This document shows, in pieces, positions 1 to 8,010 of a DNA stretch of 15,256 bases. The notes beneath the pieces were generated by a model. It made no database searches. It was not told the origin of the DNA and saw nothing but the letters and a program-made list of their open reading frames with translations. Numbering within the stretch: the stretch's first letter is position 1; the number at the start of each line of letters is the position of its first letter. Origin of the DNA: Bacteroidetes bacterium QH_1_64_81 (lineage in GTDB: Bacteria > Bacteroidota > Rhodothermia > Rhodothermales > Salinibacteraceae); the NCBI GenBank assembly GCA_003022655.1, contig PXSX01000413.1:7572-22827 (forward strand), in the 5' to 3' direction. The translations under genes were made by a program, and so were the position numbers.

Positions 1-473
1 ATCTCCTCCACGGACCGCCCGGCGGCGAGGTGGGCGGCGGCGGGCGCGAAGATGTCGCGGCCGTGGAACGTGGTGCTCGGGGAGGCGCTTCGCCAGAACG
101 CCGGGTCGTCCAGTTCGACCATTGCGTTGGGCGGCTCCTGGTCGAGCACGAGGGGGAAGACGCCATTGTCCGGGCCCACGAACCACTGGTTTTCCGCGCG
201 GAGCGCCACGGCGCGCCGGTCTGTACCCACGCCCGGATCAACGACCACGAGGTGGACGGCTCCCTCCGGAAAATACGGGCAGGTCGACCGCAGCACGAAG
301 GCGGCCTCCATCACGTCCTGTGGACTGATGTCGTGGGTCACGTCCACCAGCCGAGCCTGCGGACAGATGGAGAGCATCGTGCCTTTCATCGACGGGACGT
401 AGGCGTCCTCGGTGCCGAAGTCCGTCGTGATTGTGATGATGGGAGCGTCGGACTCTGGAGAGGGGGGCGACAT
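1..473 (-). CDS. S-adenosyl-L-methionine hydroxide adenosyltransferase (DUF62 family), N-terminal part
   Basis: The minus-strand frame from ATG at 473 stays open to the window edge, so only the first ~157 residues are visible. Family signatures seen are TTDFGTEDAYVPSMKG (about residues 16-31), VDPGVGTDRRAVAL near residues 77-90, a GPDNGVF box, and FHGRDIFAPAAAHLA near the edge. These fit the SAM hydroxide adenosyltransferase / SAM hydrolase family, whose members convert S-adenosylmethionine and water to adenosine and methionine in the cytoplasm. The ATG was preferred to a GTG at 480 because that GTG is in another frame. The gene is divergent from the GbsR-like regulator, with a 236-bp gap. 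The family call is strong; physiological role is not shown by the context. Confidence 0.88.
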   Translation of the reverse strand, partial: MSPPSPESDAPIITITTDFGTEDAYVPSMKGTMLSICPQARLVDVTHDISPQDVMEAAFVLRSTCPYFPEGAVHLVVVDPGVGTDRRAVALRAENQWFVGPDNGVFPLVLDQEPPNAMVELDDPAFWRSASPSTTFHGRDIFAPAAAHLAAGRSVEE

Positions 474-568
474 GTGACACGTGGAGTTCTGCTAGGAGAA
501 GTGCGCTGCAGGGGACGCCGTACGCCCGTCCGGCGGGCAGAACGGATTCGTCGCGGACGCACCAAAAA

Positions 569-599
569 ACCTACAAACCACCAACGTCGATGTGTAGGT
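569..599. promoter_or_regulatory. Inverted repeat in divergent intergenic region (possible operator)
   Basis: ACCTACA (569-575) and TGTAGGT (593-599) form 7-bp inverted arms separated by 17 bases. The site lies in the 236-bp gap between the divergent SAM-hydrolase gene and the GbsR-like regulator, about 110 bp before the regulator start. A self-bound operator is conceivable, but arms this short also occur by chance. I could not assign clear -35/-10 boxes here. Confidence 0.2.
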
Positions 600-709
600 G
601 CTCGGTGGCGAAAAGAAACAATTCGGAGGGATTTAGGAGTACGGACTCCAACTCGCGGACCAAGACCAGTCTCCCGCGGGGGATTCTTCTCCCAAGGAGT
701 GGACGACTC

Positions 710-1342
710 ATGGGACCTGCTGAATCATCGATCTCCGACCCGTCGACCGCCGACGGCTCCTCCAGTCGCCGTGCCCGCGACGCGGTGGACCGTTTCGTCT
801 CGTTGTGGGAAGAAATGGCCTCGACCTGGGGCATCAACCGCACCATGGCGAAAGTCCACGCGCTTCTCTACTGTGCCGAGGAGCCCCTCAACACCGACCA
901 GATCATGGACCGGCTCGACGTGAGTCGGGGAAACGCGAATATGAATCTCCGGTCCCTCGTGGATTGGAACCTGGTCCGCAAAACTGAACGGGCCGGTTCC
1001 CGAAAAGACTATTACGAGGCGGAGAAGGACGTCTGGCAGATCACGGCCCGGATCATCGAGGAGCGACAACGCCGAGAGGTCCACCCGGTCCGGTCGCGGC
1101 TGGAGGAGTGTGCAGAGGTGCTCGTCGATGACGACGAGACGATTGCGGAGCGGCCGGAGGCCGAGCAGGTGTTGCACCGCCGCTTCGCCAACCTCATCGA
1201 TCTCGTGCAGGTGCTCGAAGGCGTCTCCGAGGCCCTCCTCCCCCTCGTTCGAAACAAGAACGTCGACCAGATCGAGCAGCTCCTAGACGGTGCGGTGCAC
1301 CTCAAAGACGCCGATTCGAATCAAGCTGATTCTTCGCACTGA
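710..1342 (+). CDS. GbsR/MarR-family winged-helix transcriptional regulator
   Basis: The protein is 210 residues. The start is the ATG at 710, preceded by AAGGAG at 694-699; the frame is open 40 codons further upstream, but that stretch looks non-coding. The winged-helix core (about residues 25-115) has the pattern typical of GbsR-like proteins: WGINRTMAKVHALLY, then EEPLNTDQIMDRLDVSRGN (recognition helix), then LVDWNLVRKTERAGSRKDYY (wing). The C-terminal half is helical and acidic, suiting dimerisation. GbsR of Bacillus represses glycine-betaine synthesis genes, and relatives often control osmolyte or membrane-stress genes; that role here is inference only. The next gene starts 31 bp downstream on the same strand, so the two may be co-transcribed. 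An inverted repeat at 569-599 could be its own operator. Confidence 0.85.
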   Translation: MGPAESSISDPSTADGSSSRRARDAVDRFVSLWEEMASTWGINRTMAKVHALLYCAEEPLNTDQIMDRLDVSRGNANMNLRSLVDWNLVRKTERAGSRKDYYEAEKDVWQITARIIEERQRREVHPVRSRLEECAEVLVDDDETIAERPEAEQVLHRRFANLIDLVQVLEGVSEALLPLVRNKNVDQIEQLLDGAVHLKDADSNQADSSH

Positions 1343-1372
1343 CGGCCCGTTCTCGCACGAGTCCTCCCTGCC

Positions 1373-1744
1373 ATGCCAACGACGAACGACATTGGAGACC
1401 GCGGCGAAGAGGTGGCGGCGAGCCACCTCGAAGAGAACGGCTATCGCATCCTGGAACGCAACTACCACTTCGAGCGCAATGAGGTGGACCTGGTGTGTCT
1501 GGACCCGGACGGCGGCGGTGAGCTCGTCTTCGTGGAGGTCAAGGCGCGCAGCGGAATGGACTTCGGCGCTCCGGAGGCCTCTATCACCGAGGAGAAACAG
1601 GAGTCGCTTATCGACGTGGCGCGAGCGTACCTGCACGAGCGCCGGTTCGAAGGCGCCCCCGCACGGTTCGACGTCGTGACAGTGATGCTGCGCGACGGAC
1701 CGCCCGAGGTGAGTCACTACGAAAATGCGTTCTGGATGATGTGA
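1373..1744 (+). CDS. YraN family (UPF0102) endonuclease-like protein
   Basis: The protein has 123 residues, the usual length for UPF0102/YraN. The N-terminal [23 protein letters not shown] (about 8-30) and the central EVDLV (37-41) ... LVFVEVKAR (51-59) are diagnostic. Asp39, Glu55 and Lys57 are positioned like the D...ExK metal site of restriction-endonuclease/Holliday-resolvase-like folds. The family is widespread and its exact function is not settled; members are predicted nucleases. ATG at 1373 is used although no clear Shine-Dalgarno precedes it. It follows the GbsR-like gene by 31 bp on the same strand. Confidence 0.88.
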   Translation: MPTTNDIGDRGEEVAASHLEENGYRILERNYHFERNEVDLVCLDPDGGGELVFVEVKARSGMDFGAPEASITEEKQESLIDVARAYLHERRFEGAPARFDVVTVMLRDGPPEVSHYENAFWMM

Positions 1745-1830
1745 TGCGTGATTCGTGGGGCGTTTGTAAGGAGCCCAGTCGCGGAGACTCACGCCTCACC
1801 TCTTCACCCATCACGAGAACGCGATTGATG

Positions 1831-1850
1831 CCCCGCCCGGGAGGGCGGGG
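1831..1850. repeat. IS200-type left-end hairpin
   Basis: Perfect 8-bp stem CCCCGCCC/GGGCGGGG with GGGA loop. It matches the right-end hairpin at 2396-2415 except in the loop. It is probably the structure recognised by TnpA at the left end. Confidence 0.7.
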
Positions 1851-1861
1851 AGGTATTCGCC

Positions 1862-1894
1862 AGCCGGAAGGAGCCTCGATGGCTTCTTCCGGCT
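1862..1894. repeat. Left-end internal hairpin upstream of tnpA
   Basis: Arms at 1862-1875 (AGCCGGAAGGAGCC) and 1881-1894 (GGCTTCTTCCGGCT) pair over 14 bp with one G-T wobble around the loop TCGAT. It lies 33 bp before the tnpA start. In IS200, leader hairpins are known to limit transcription and translation of tnpA. A similar damping role here is inference; no U-run follows the stem. Confidence 0.6.
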
Positions 1895-1927
1895 GAAAAA
1901 GAGTTGGTCTGTTGTTAGACTGCTCAC

Positions 1928-2365
1928 ATGTCTACGCGACGGACCAGCCATTCGGTTTACGACACCAAGTACCACCTCGTGTGGGCTCCGAAGTACTGAA
2001 AGTGGGTGCTTCGTGGTAACGTTCGAGAGCGTGTGGAGGAGTTATTTCTTGAGATTGGGGAGAGGAATGACGTAGAATTTGACACTCTGGAAATAGGGGA
2101 GGACCACGTTCATCTGTTTGTCTCGTTTCCCCCACGGTTGTCGATTTCTGAGGTCGTTGGCAAGTTGAAGGCGATATCGGCAAAAATTGTGTTTGAGGAG
2201 TTTCCGGAAGTGGAGCGAGAGATGTACGGGGGAGAGTTTTGGGAGGATGGATACTTTGTTCGAACGGTTGGGGATGAGGTGACGACGAAAGTCATTCGCC
2301 GATACATTGAGTACCATGACGAAGAGGAGACCCGTCCGAATCAGCTAGATTTGTTCGATCAGTAG
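1928..2365 (+). pseudogene. tnpA: IS200-family Y1 transposase TnpA, interrupted by an in-frame TGA
   Basis: From ATG at 1928 the frame encodes a 145-residue TnpA-like protein, normal for the family, except for TGA at 1997-1999 (codon 24). The codons before it read ...KYHLVWAPKY and those after KWVLRGNVRER, so the stop sits inside the conserved first strand where Arg is usual; a single CGA-to-TGA change would explain it. The HUH motif is visible as EDHVHLFVSFP, and the catalytic Tyr is probably in VIRRYIEYH near the C-terminus. Downstream of the stop the frame is intact, so the damage looks recent. A re-initiated product lacking the first strand is unlikely to be active. TnpA would nick and rejoin single-stranded DNA at the hairpin ends. 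Confidence 0.85.
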
Positions 2366-2395
2366 AGACCCCTTTCGGGATGAGGCTTCATAAAG

Positions 2396-2421
2396 CCCCG
2401 CCCGGAAGGGCGGGGTTCTTT
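2396..2421. terminator. IS200-type right-end hairpin, probably also a terminator
   Basis: Stem CCCCGCCC (2396-2403) / GGGCGGGG (2408-2415), loop GGAA. On the plus strand it is followed by TTCTTT. On the minus strand it is followed by CTTTAT, so it could end transcripts from tnpA and from the convergent secreted-protein gene. It lies right next to that gene's TAA stop at 2420-2422. Confidence 0.65.
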
Positions 2422-3535
2422 ACTCCGGCGGCTCGTATTCGCGCGGGAGGCGTTTGGACATCCGCGTGGTGAAGGCGAAGTACCGATAGAGCGTGGCGCC
2501 GTACGGCTCGACGATTTCTCCGTACGGGTCGATGTGGATCGGGTGCTCGTTGAGCTCAATCTGGGAGGTCTGGTGGTCTTTAGGAGCCCGCCGAGAACGG
2601 TCCGCCCACTCCAGGTACAGTTCGCTCTCCGGCTCTCCGCGGTAGACTACTTCGAGCCGATCGCGGACGTCGAGGTGGTACGTGGAATCGTCGGGGCTGG
2701 GCTCCAGAATGTGGTCGCGGCTCGTGGGCATCCGGTCCGCGCGGGAGGTGTGGCGGAAGGCGGACGCCCGGGGCAGGCGGTACAGTTCGAACTGCTCTTC
2801 CTTAAGCCGGTCGTCCAGAAGGGCCCGGAGGAAATGCCGAAGGGAGCCCCGGTATGCCTCCCGCCGGTTTTGTCGCCACCGGGCTGCCTGCGAGGAGTCT
2901 TGAGGTGTGAGGGGATCGAAGAGCGGCTCTCCGTCCCAACGCACCACGGAGCCGCTCTTCTCGAACTCCTTCAGGAAGTAGGTGAGGCGGTAGCCCAGGG
3001 CTCGATTTTCGATCACTACCGGCTTTTCGGCCTGGGCTTTGAACGTGCCCCACCACTTCTCCTCGAAGCGAAGCACCTTGGGGTTTACGAGCCTGCACTT
3101 CTCGGCGAAGCCGGAGGCCCCGACGAACAGACGCTTGAACCGATCGAGCCGCTCGTACCACGCCTCGTCCCGCTCCGCCGAGACGGTGACTGGGGACGTT
3201 TCCAGCACCTCCGGCGCAAGTCGGACGGTAAATACCTGCGTCCGCCCCGGGGTCGGATCAAAATCCACCGCCTCGTTCGCGTACCCGACCCTCGACACGT
3301 AGAGCCGCTTTGCGCCGGGATGCACCTCGTCGAGACGAAACCGCCCGGTCGAATCGGTGACGGTCCCGTTCATCGACTCGGCGACGAAGACGTGGGTGTC
3401 GGACAGGGGAGCATTCGTCTCCGCGTCGAGCACGCGGCCCTTCACGACGATCGTGGAGGACAACTGAGCCGCGGTCCACGGGGCGGCAACGCCCGCCCAC
3501 AGAAGCACCGCGATCAGGATCATGCGTAGTCGCAT
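2420..3535 (-). CDS. Secreted protein with carboxypeptidase-regulatory-like (CarboxypepD_reg) domain
   Basis: The start chosen is ATG at 3535, because GGAGG lies 6 bases before it; a GTG at 3553 is possible but has poor spacing. The 371-residue product begins with a clear Sec signal peptide (MRLRMILIAVLLWAGV...TAAQ, about 1-24). Next comes a beta-sandwich of the carboxypeptidase-regulatory-like type, about 25-105: IVVKGRVLDAETNAPLSDTHV, then NGTVTDSTGRFRL, then RVGYANEAVDF. The remaining ~260 residues are a charged domain conserved in Bacteroidota exported proteins of unknown function, with the aromatic ending RLPREYEPPE. It is probably periplasmic or attached to the outer membrane. The gene converges with the IS200 element, whose right end abuts its stop codon. 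No enzymatic residues can be named. Confidence 0.82.
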   Translation of the reverse strand: MRLRMILIAVLLWAGVAAPWTAAQLSSTIVVKGRVLDAETNAPLSDTHVFVAESMNGTVTDSTGRFRLDEVHPGAKRLYVSRVGYANEAVDFDPTPGRTQVFTVRLAPEVLETSPVTVSAERDEAWYERLDRFKRLFVGASGFAEKCRLVNPKVLRFEEKWWGTFKAQAEKPVVIENRALGYRLTYFLKEFEKSGSVVRWDGEPLFDPLTPQDSSQAARWRQNRREAYRGSLRHFLRALLDDRLKEEQFELYRLPRASAFRHTSRADRMPTSRDHILEPSPDDSTYHLDVRDRLEVVYRGEPESELYLEWADRSRRAPKDHQTSQIELNEHPIHIDPYGEIVEPYGATLYRYFAFTTRMSKRLPREYEPPE

Positions 3536-3640
3536 CTTGTCCCTCCACTTCACATCTCCTTGACGTTATCGGGCCGTAGGTACGCGCTGAGCAGAGCAGA
3601 TGTTTACGGATGCAGGGGCCCTAGCAGTTGCAGGAAGGAG

Positions 3641-5620
3641 TCATCGCGCCGCCCGAATAGCCTCGATTGTGCTCGGGTCGTCGAGGCTCGACATATCGCC
3701 CAGGTCCTCGTCGAGATACGCGGCCCGGATGACCCGGCGCATGACCTTGGCGTTGCGCGTCTTGGGCAGGGCGTCGGCAAACAGAATCTCGCGCGGCTTC
3801 AGGGGCTTGCCCATCTCGTCGACGACCCCCTGCAAGAGCTCCTCGCGGAGATCGTCGCTCTCGTCGCGGTCCGGCTCCAGCACCGCGAACGCGACGATCT
3901 CGGACCCCTTCACGTCGTGGGGCACCCCAATGGCCGCGCTCTCCGCGACCGCCTCGTGCGCGTTCAGGAGCGCCTCAATCTCGGCGGGGCCCAGCCGCTT
4001 GCCGGCCACATTGATCGTGTCGTCCGAGCGGCCCAGGATGTACCAGAGGCCGTCCGCGTCGACGGCCGCGAAGTCGCCGTGCACCCACAGGTCGTCGAAG
4101 CGGTTCCAGTAGGCGTCGCGGTAGCGGTCGTCCTCGCCCCAGAACCCCCGTGTCATGCCGATCCAGGGCTTCCGCAGGACGAGCTCGCCGACCTCGCCCC
4201 GCACCGGCGTGCCCTCGGCGTCCACCACGTCGGCGTCCATGCCGGGGACTGGCCCGGAGAAGGCGGCGGGCTTGAGTGGCTCCAGGAAGTTTCCACAGAG
4301 GATGCCACCGGAGATCTCGGTGCCGCCGGAGTAGTTGAGGATCGGCTTTTCGCCGTTCAGGACCGTCTCGAAGCACCACCGCCACGACTCCGGATCCCAG
4401 GGGCTTCCCGTCGAGCCGATCGCGCGCAGGCTCGACCGGTCGGAGGCGTTCACGGGTGCGTCGCCATGCGTCTTGAGGGCGCGGATGAGGGTGGGCGACA
4501 CGCCGAGGTGCGTCACCTCATGGTCGTCCACCATGCGCCAGAGCCGTCCCGGATCGGGATGGTCGGGGGCCCCGTCGTAGAGCACCATTGTGGCGCCGAT
4601 GGTGAGGGTCCCAAACACGAGCCACGGACCCATCATCCACCCCATGTCGCTCATCCAGTACATCGTCTCGCCGGGCTTCAGGTCCATCGGGTGGTACATG
4701 TCCTGCGCGCCCTTGATGGGAAAGCCGCAGTGGGTGTGCACCGTCCCCTTCGGCGGCCCCGTGGTGCCGCTCGTGTAGATGATCATGACCACGTCCTCGG
4801 CGTCGGTCCGCGCCGTGCGGGCCTCGGTGCTGTGCCCCGCCATCACGTCGTCCCAGAAGTGATCACGACCGTCCGTCATGGGCGTGTCGTCCCGGCCCAA
4901 GTGCCGGTGCACGACGACGTGCTCCACGCTCGGACACTGCTCGACCGCCTCGTCTGCGGTCTCCTTCATCTCAATCGGACTGCCCCGGCGCGCGAAGCCG
5001 TCCGCGGTGAAGAGGGCCTTGGCGTCGGCCCCCTGGAGGCGGGTGACGATCGCCCCCACGCCGTAGCCGCTGAAGAGCGGGAGCAGCACCCCGCCAATTT
5101 TGACGATTGCCAGGAAGGCAATGACGATCTCCGGAGTCATCGGCATGTAGAGCCCAATCCGGTCTCCTTTCCCCAGGCCCAGGTCCCGTAACGCATTCGC
5201 GCAGCGACAGACACGACGGTGAAGCTCACCGTAGGTAAGCGTCCGGGTGGACCCGTCTTCCCCTTCCCAGCGGAGGGCAATTCGGTCCTCCACCGGAGTG
5301 CCCTGCCACGTATCAAGCAGGTTATGCACAATATTCATCTTTCCACCTACGCACCAGGTCGGCTGTCGAATGCCCTCGGAGAGGTCGACAATCTCTTCGT
5401 AGTCGCGATAGAACTCGATGTCCAGGTCCTCGAGGACGGCCTCCCAGAACCAAGCAACGTCCGCTGTGGAGCGCTCCTGCAACGCATCGAGATCGGAAAG
5501 ATTGTGCCGATCCATGAATTTTCGCAGATTCGAGGCCGAAACGATGTCCGGGTCCGGTTCCCAGACGACCTCTTGGCCGAACGGAAAGGAATCGGGAGAC
5601 GCTAGCGGTGATTCTGTCAT
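3641..5620 (-). CDS. AMP-forming acyl-CoA synthetase (acetyl-/acetoacetyl-CoA synthetase-like)
   Basis: The protein has 659 residues from ATG at 5620; the frame extends 33 codons further upstream but that part is not protein-like. ANL-superfamily motifs are in order: the P-loop YTSGTTGPPKG (282-292), NYSGGTEISGG (about 429-439, A5-type), the hinge region GRSDDTINVAGKRLGPAEIE (530-549), and the adenylation lysine in TRNAKVMRR (Lys625). The N-terminal ~100 residues, with the WFWEAVLEDLDIEFYRDYEEIVD pattern, resemble acetyl-/acetoacetyl-CoA synthetases rather than long-chain enzymes. It would activate a short carboxylic acid with ATP and CoA, releasing AMP and PPi, in the cytoplasm. The substrate (acetate, propionate, acetoacetate or another) cannot be read from sequence. 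It stands alone, with a 105-bp gap to the secreted-protein gene. Confidence 0.9.
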   Translation of the reverse strand: MTESPLASPDSFPFGQEVVWEPDPDIVSASNLRKFMDRHNLSDLDALQERSTADVAWFWEAVLEDLDIEFYRDYEEIVDLSEGIRQPTWCVGGKMNIVHNLLDTWQGTPVEDRIALRWEGEDGSTRTLTYGELHRRVCRCANALRDLGLGKGDRIGLYMPMTPEIVIAFLAIVKIGGVLLPLFSGYGVGAIVTRLQGADAKALFTADGFARRGSPIEMKETADEAVEQCPSVEHVVVHRHLGRDDTPMTDGRDHFWDDVMAGHSTEARTARTDAEDVVMIIYTSGTTGPPKGTVHTHCGFPIKGAQDMYHPMDLKPGETMYWMSDMGWMMGPWLVFGTLTIGATMVLYDGAPDHPDPGRLWRMVDDHEVTHLGVSPTLIRALKTHGDAPVNASDRSSLRAIGSTGSPWDPESWRWCFETVLNGEKPILNYSGGTEISGGILCGNFLEPLKPAAFSGPVPGMDADVVDAEGTPVRGEVGELVLRKPWIGMTRGFWGEDDRYRDAYWNRFDDLWVHGDFAAVDADGLWYILGRSDDTINVAGKRLGPAEIEALLNAHEAVAESAAIGVPHDVKGSEIVAFAVLEPDRDESDDLREELLQGVVDEMGKPLKPREILFADALPKTRNAKVMRRVIRAAYLDEDLGDMSSLDDPSTIEAIRAAR

Positions 5621-5689
5621 GGTCAAATGGAGACGTGACGGGTTGAGGGAACGAGTGCCGGGTTTCGGTTGGACAAAAGAGGACCGTAC

Positions 5690-5719
5690 AGAATAATTCA
5701 TCCGCCTGAATAGAAGCAA
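5690..5719 (-). promoter_or_regulatory. Possible sigma70-like promoter of the acyl-CoA synthetase gene
   Basis: On the minus strand TTGCTT (5719-5714) is followed after 18 bases by TATTCT (5695-5690), about 70 bp before the start codon. The match is moderate and no Bacteroidota-type TAnnTTTG box was found. Confidence 0.28.
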
Positions 5720-5762
5720 CCGCCGTTCGCGGATCTCTACCCGAAACGTCCGTGTAACGACC

Positions 5763-5781
5763 GTTCTTCATGTGAAAGAAC
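5763..5781. promoter_or_regulatory. Short palindrome in the 307-bp divergent region before ftsH
   Basis: GTTCTT (5763-5768) and AAGAAC (5776-5781) are inverted arms around a 7-base spacer. They lie between the divergent synthetase gene and ftsH. The rest of 5621-5927 holds no coding sequence that I can support. This could be an operator, or chance. Confidence 0.22.
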
Positions 5782-5927
5782 AATCCCCGAAGAGGCGGTT
5801 CGGGACACAATCCGTGCCCGCGGGTGTATGAACGACCGCTCGTAGCCATCGGCCCGCTGCCAGGGTTCTCGGACGGCGTGTCCTATCGGGCGGCACTCGA
5901 TGATCGTTACCAACCAGTTGAGTTGAC

Positions 5928-7886
5928 GTGGCTGATCAAAACCTTCAGAACGATAATCAGGACGGATCCGGACTGACCGACGGGTCCCCTCCCGGCGCCG
6001 GCCGAGGGCGTCTCATCATCTGGGTCATTGCGGGGACGCTGCTCGCCCTGTGGGCCTACAGCTATTGGGGCATGGGACCCTCGGGGGGTGAACGCATTGG
6101 CTATAGCGAGTTTCGCGAACAGCTCCAGCAAGAAAATGTGGAGCGCGTGGAGGTACAGGGCAACACGATTAATGGCAAGCTGAAGTCCCAGGCGAGTCGG
6201 ACCACGCAGGGAAACTCGTCCACGTACCAAAACTTTGTTACCTACCTGCCCTCGTTTGGTGACGAAAAGCTGATGGACCTGTTGGAGGCTCAGAATGTGG
6301 ACGTGGTGACCAAGCCGAAGAGCGACTTTCCGTGGGGCTTGGTGATCATGGGCCTCCTGCCGGTTCTGTTGCTGTTTGGGGTGGGGTACATCTTCCTCCG
6401 CCGCATGCAGTCGCAGGGCCAAGGGCTCTTTTCGGTCCGCCAGAGCAAGGCCGAGCTCTACGACAAAGACGAGGAGGACACCACGTTCGACGACGTGGCC
6501 GGGGCCGACAGCGCGAAGGAGGAGCTGCGCGAAATCATCAAGTTCCTGAAGAACCCGGATCGCTTCGAGGGACTGGGGGGCAAGGTGCCAAAGGGGGTTC
6601 TTCTCGTGGGGCCGCCGGGCACCGGAAAGACGCTCCTCGCCCGGGCGGTGGCCGGGGAGGCAGACGTGCCCTTCTTCAGCGTATCGGGGTCCGACTTCAT
6701 GGAGATGTTCGTCGGAGTGGGGGCCTCTCGGGTGCGCGACATGTTCAGCGAGGCGAAGGAGACCTCTCCCGCCATCATCTTCATCGACGAGCTCGACTCG
6801 ATTGGGCGAAAGCGCGGGGCGGGGCTTGGCGGCGGCAACGACGAGCGCGAACAGACCCTGAACCAGCTTCTCTCCGAGCTGGACGGCTTCGAAGAGAACG
6901 AGGGGGTCATTGTCATGGCGGCCACGAACCGGCCCGACATCCTCGACTCCGCCCTCACGCGGCCCGGTCGCTTCGACCGCCAGATTACCGTCGCCCTCCC
7001 GACCAAGCAGTCCCGATACGAGATTCTGAAAATCCACGCCCGGGACAAGCCCCTGAGTGACGATGTCGATCTCGAAGAGATCGCCCGAAGCACCCCGGGC
7101 TTCAGTGGGGCCGACCTCGAGAATCTCCTCAACGAGGCGGCGCTCCTGGCGGGCCGCTACGAACATGATGCCATTCAGGCCAGTGACATTGAAGAGGCTC
7201 GAGACAAGGTGATGATGGGCCTGAAGCGCGATGGTCTCGTGCTGGACGACGAAGAGAAGCGACTGCTTGCTTACCACGAGGCGGGCCACGCCATCGTGGC
7301 GGCGGTGCTTCCCAATGCCGATCCGGTGCACAAGGTTACCATCGTGCCCCGTGGGCAGGCCATGGGCGTAACGCAGCAACTGCCCGAGAAAGATAAGTAC
7401 CTGTATCGACTCGATTATATCCTCGACCGCCTGGCCGTGATCATGGGGGGGCGCGCCGCGGAAGAACTCATCTTCGACACCGCCACCAGCGGTGCCGAGA
7501 ACGACCTCAAGCAGGTGCGCAAGATGGCGCGGAAGATGGTCCTGGACTGGGGCATGGGCGAGCGATTCAAGCACATCTCACTCGGTGAGGATCAGGGCAA
7601 CGTCTTCCTGGGGGAAGAGCTGGCGAAGGGCCGCGAGTACAGCGATGAGACGGCCCGAGAGGTGGACGAGGAGATTCGCCGCATCACCGAGAATGCGTTC
7701 AGCCGGGCCGTGGAGACCCTGAACGAGCACCACAACCAACGGGGAGGTGGCCGCCAAGGGCGACGGGGCATCGGAAGAGGTCGACGCCGGCGAGGCCGAA
7801 ATTCTGGAGGAGGACAGCGCTCCGAACGAAGACCGGCCTTCGGATTCCGAAGACCACTCCTGATGGAAGTCCCGCTCGGACTCTGA
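5928..7886 (+). CDS. ftsH: ATP-dependent zinc metalloprotease FtsH, with out-of-frame 3' end
   Basis: Membrane-anchored AAA+ protease that degrades misfolded membrane proteins and short-lived regulators. The start is GTG at 5928. Two transmembrane segments (about 29-46 and 137-158) flank a periplasmic domain. Walker A GPPGTGKT is at 228-235, Walker B IIFIDE at 283-288, the second region of homology [18 protein letters not shown] at 334-351, the zinc site HEAGH at 450-454, and the third ligand Asp526 in SGAENDLKQ. All catalytic parts are present. The family pattern stops near residue 604 (ETLNEHHNQ). The rest of the frame is an Arg/Gly-rich tail ([14 protein letters not shown]...) unlike any FtsH. 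One frame over, the same DNA encodes an acidic tail ending at 7863, typical of this organism's proteins. The last helices of the M41 domain are missing in both readings. msrB follows on the same strand. Confidence 0.93.
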   Translation: MADQNLQNDNQDGSGLTDGSPPGAGRGRLIIWVIAGTLLALWAYSYWGMGPSGGERIGYSEFREQLQQENVERVEVQGNTINGKLKSQASRTTQGNSSTYQNFVTYLPSFGDEKLMDLLEAQNVDVVTKPKSDFPWGLVIMGLLPVLLLFGVGYIFLRRMQSQGQGLFSVRQSKAELYDKDEEDTTFDDVAGADSAKEELREIIKFLKNPDRFEGLGGKVPKGVLLVGPPGTGKTLLARAVAGEADVPFFSVSGSDFMEMFVGVGASRVRDMFSEAKETSPAIIFIDELDSIGRKRGAGLGGGNDEREQTLNQLLSELDGFEENEGVIVMAATNRPDILDSALTRPGRFDRQITVALPTKQSRYEILKIHARDKPLSDDVDLEEIARSTPGFSGADLENLLNEAALLAGRYEHDAIQASDIEEARDKVMMGLKRDGLVLDDEEKRLLAYHEAGHAIVAAVLPNADPVHKVTIVPRGQAMGVTQQLPEKDKYLYRLDYILDRLAVIMGGRAAEELIFDTATSGAENDLKQVRKMARKMVLDWGMGERFKHISLGEDQGNVFLGEELAKGREYSDETAREVDEEIRRITENAFSRAVETLNEHHNQRGGGRQGRRGIGRGRRRRGRNSGGGQRSERRPAFGFRRPLLMEVPLGL

Positions 7887-8010
7887 CCCATCGGTCCGGT
7901 GCGCCTCGTAAATGGGCAATGGTGCAGATGGGCAGTGGTCCCGCTGGGGACTGCATCGGAAGGTCATTTGTCGTCTCATTCTCTTTCAGCGAATTAGATT
8001 CTGCCCCGCC

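Larger units (their letters stand above)
1830..2421 (+). mobile_element. IS200/IS605-type insertion sequence (tnpA only)
   Basis: The element contains a single Y1 transposase gene and near-identical GC-rich hairpins at both ends: CCCCGCCC-GGGA-GGGCGGGG at 1831-1850 and CCCCGCCC-GGAA-GGGCGGGG at 2396-2415. A second left-side hairpin lies at 1862-1894. The pentamer TTGAT at 1825-1829, immediately left of the first hairpin, matches the kind of short target used by some family members (ISDra2 uses TTGAT). There are no terminal inverted repeats and no target duplication, as expected for HUH single-strand transposition. No tnpB is present, so it is IS200-like. The right boundary (about 2421) is estimated from the TTCTTTA after the last hairpin and may be off by a few bases. 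The interior is visibly less GC-rich than the flanks. Confidence 0.8.

Noticed and set aside
30..923. 297-codon plus-strand frame
   Set aside because: It overlaps the SAM-hydrolase gene on one strand and the GbsR-like gene in another frame; its composition is not protein-like.
2534..3529. 331-codon plus-strand frame
   Set aside because: Opposite the secreted carboxypeptidase-regulatory-like gene, which has a signal peptide, ribosome site and recognisable domain.
3560..5191. Long plus-strand open frame (543 codons)
   Set aside because: It lies opposite the acyl-CoA synthetase, is rich in Arg/His/Val/Pro repeats typical of antisense frames in high-GC genes, and shows no family pattern.
5907..7574. 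Long minus-strand open frame (555 codons)
   Set aside because: It is the antisense shadow of ftsH, whose motifs are all on the plus strand.
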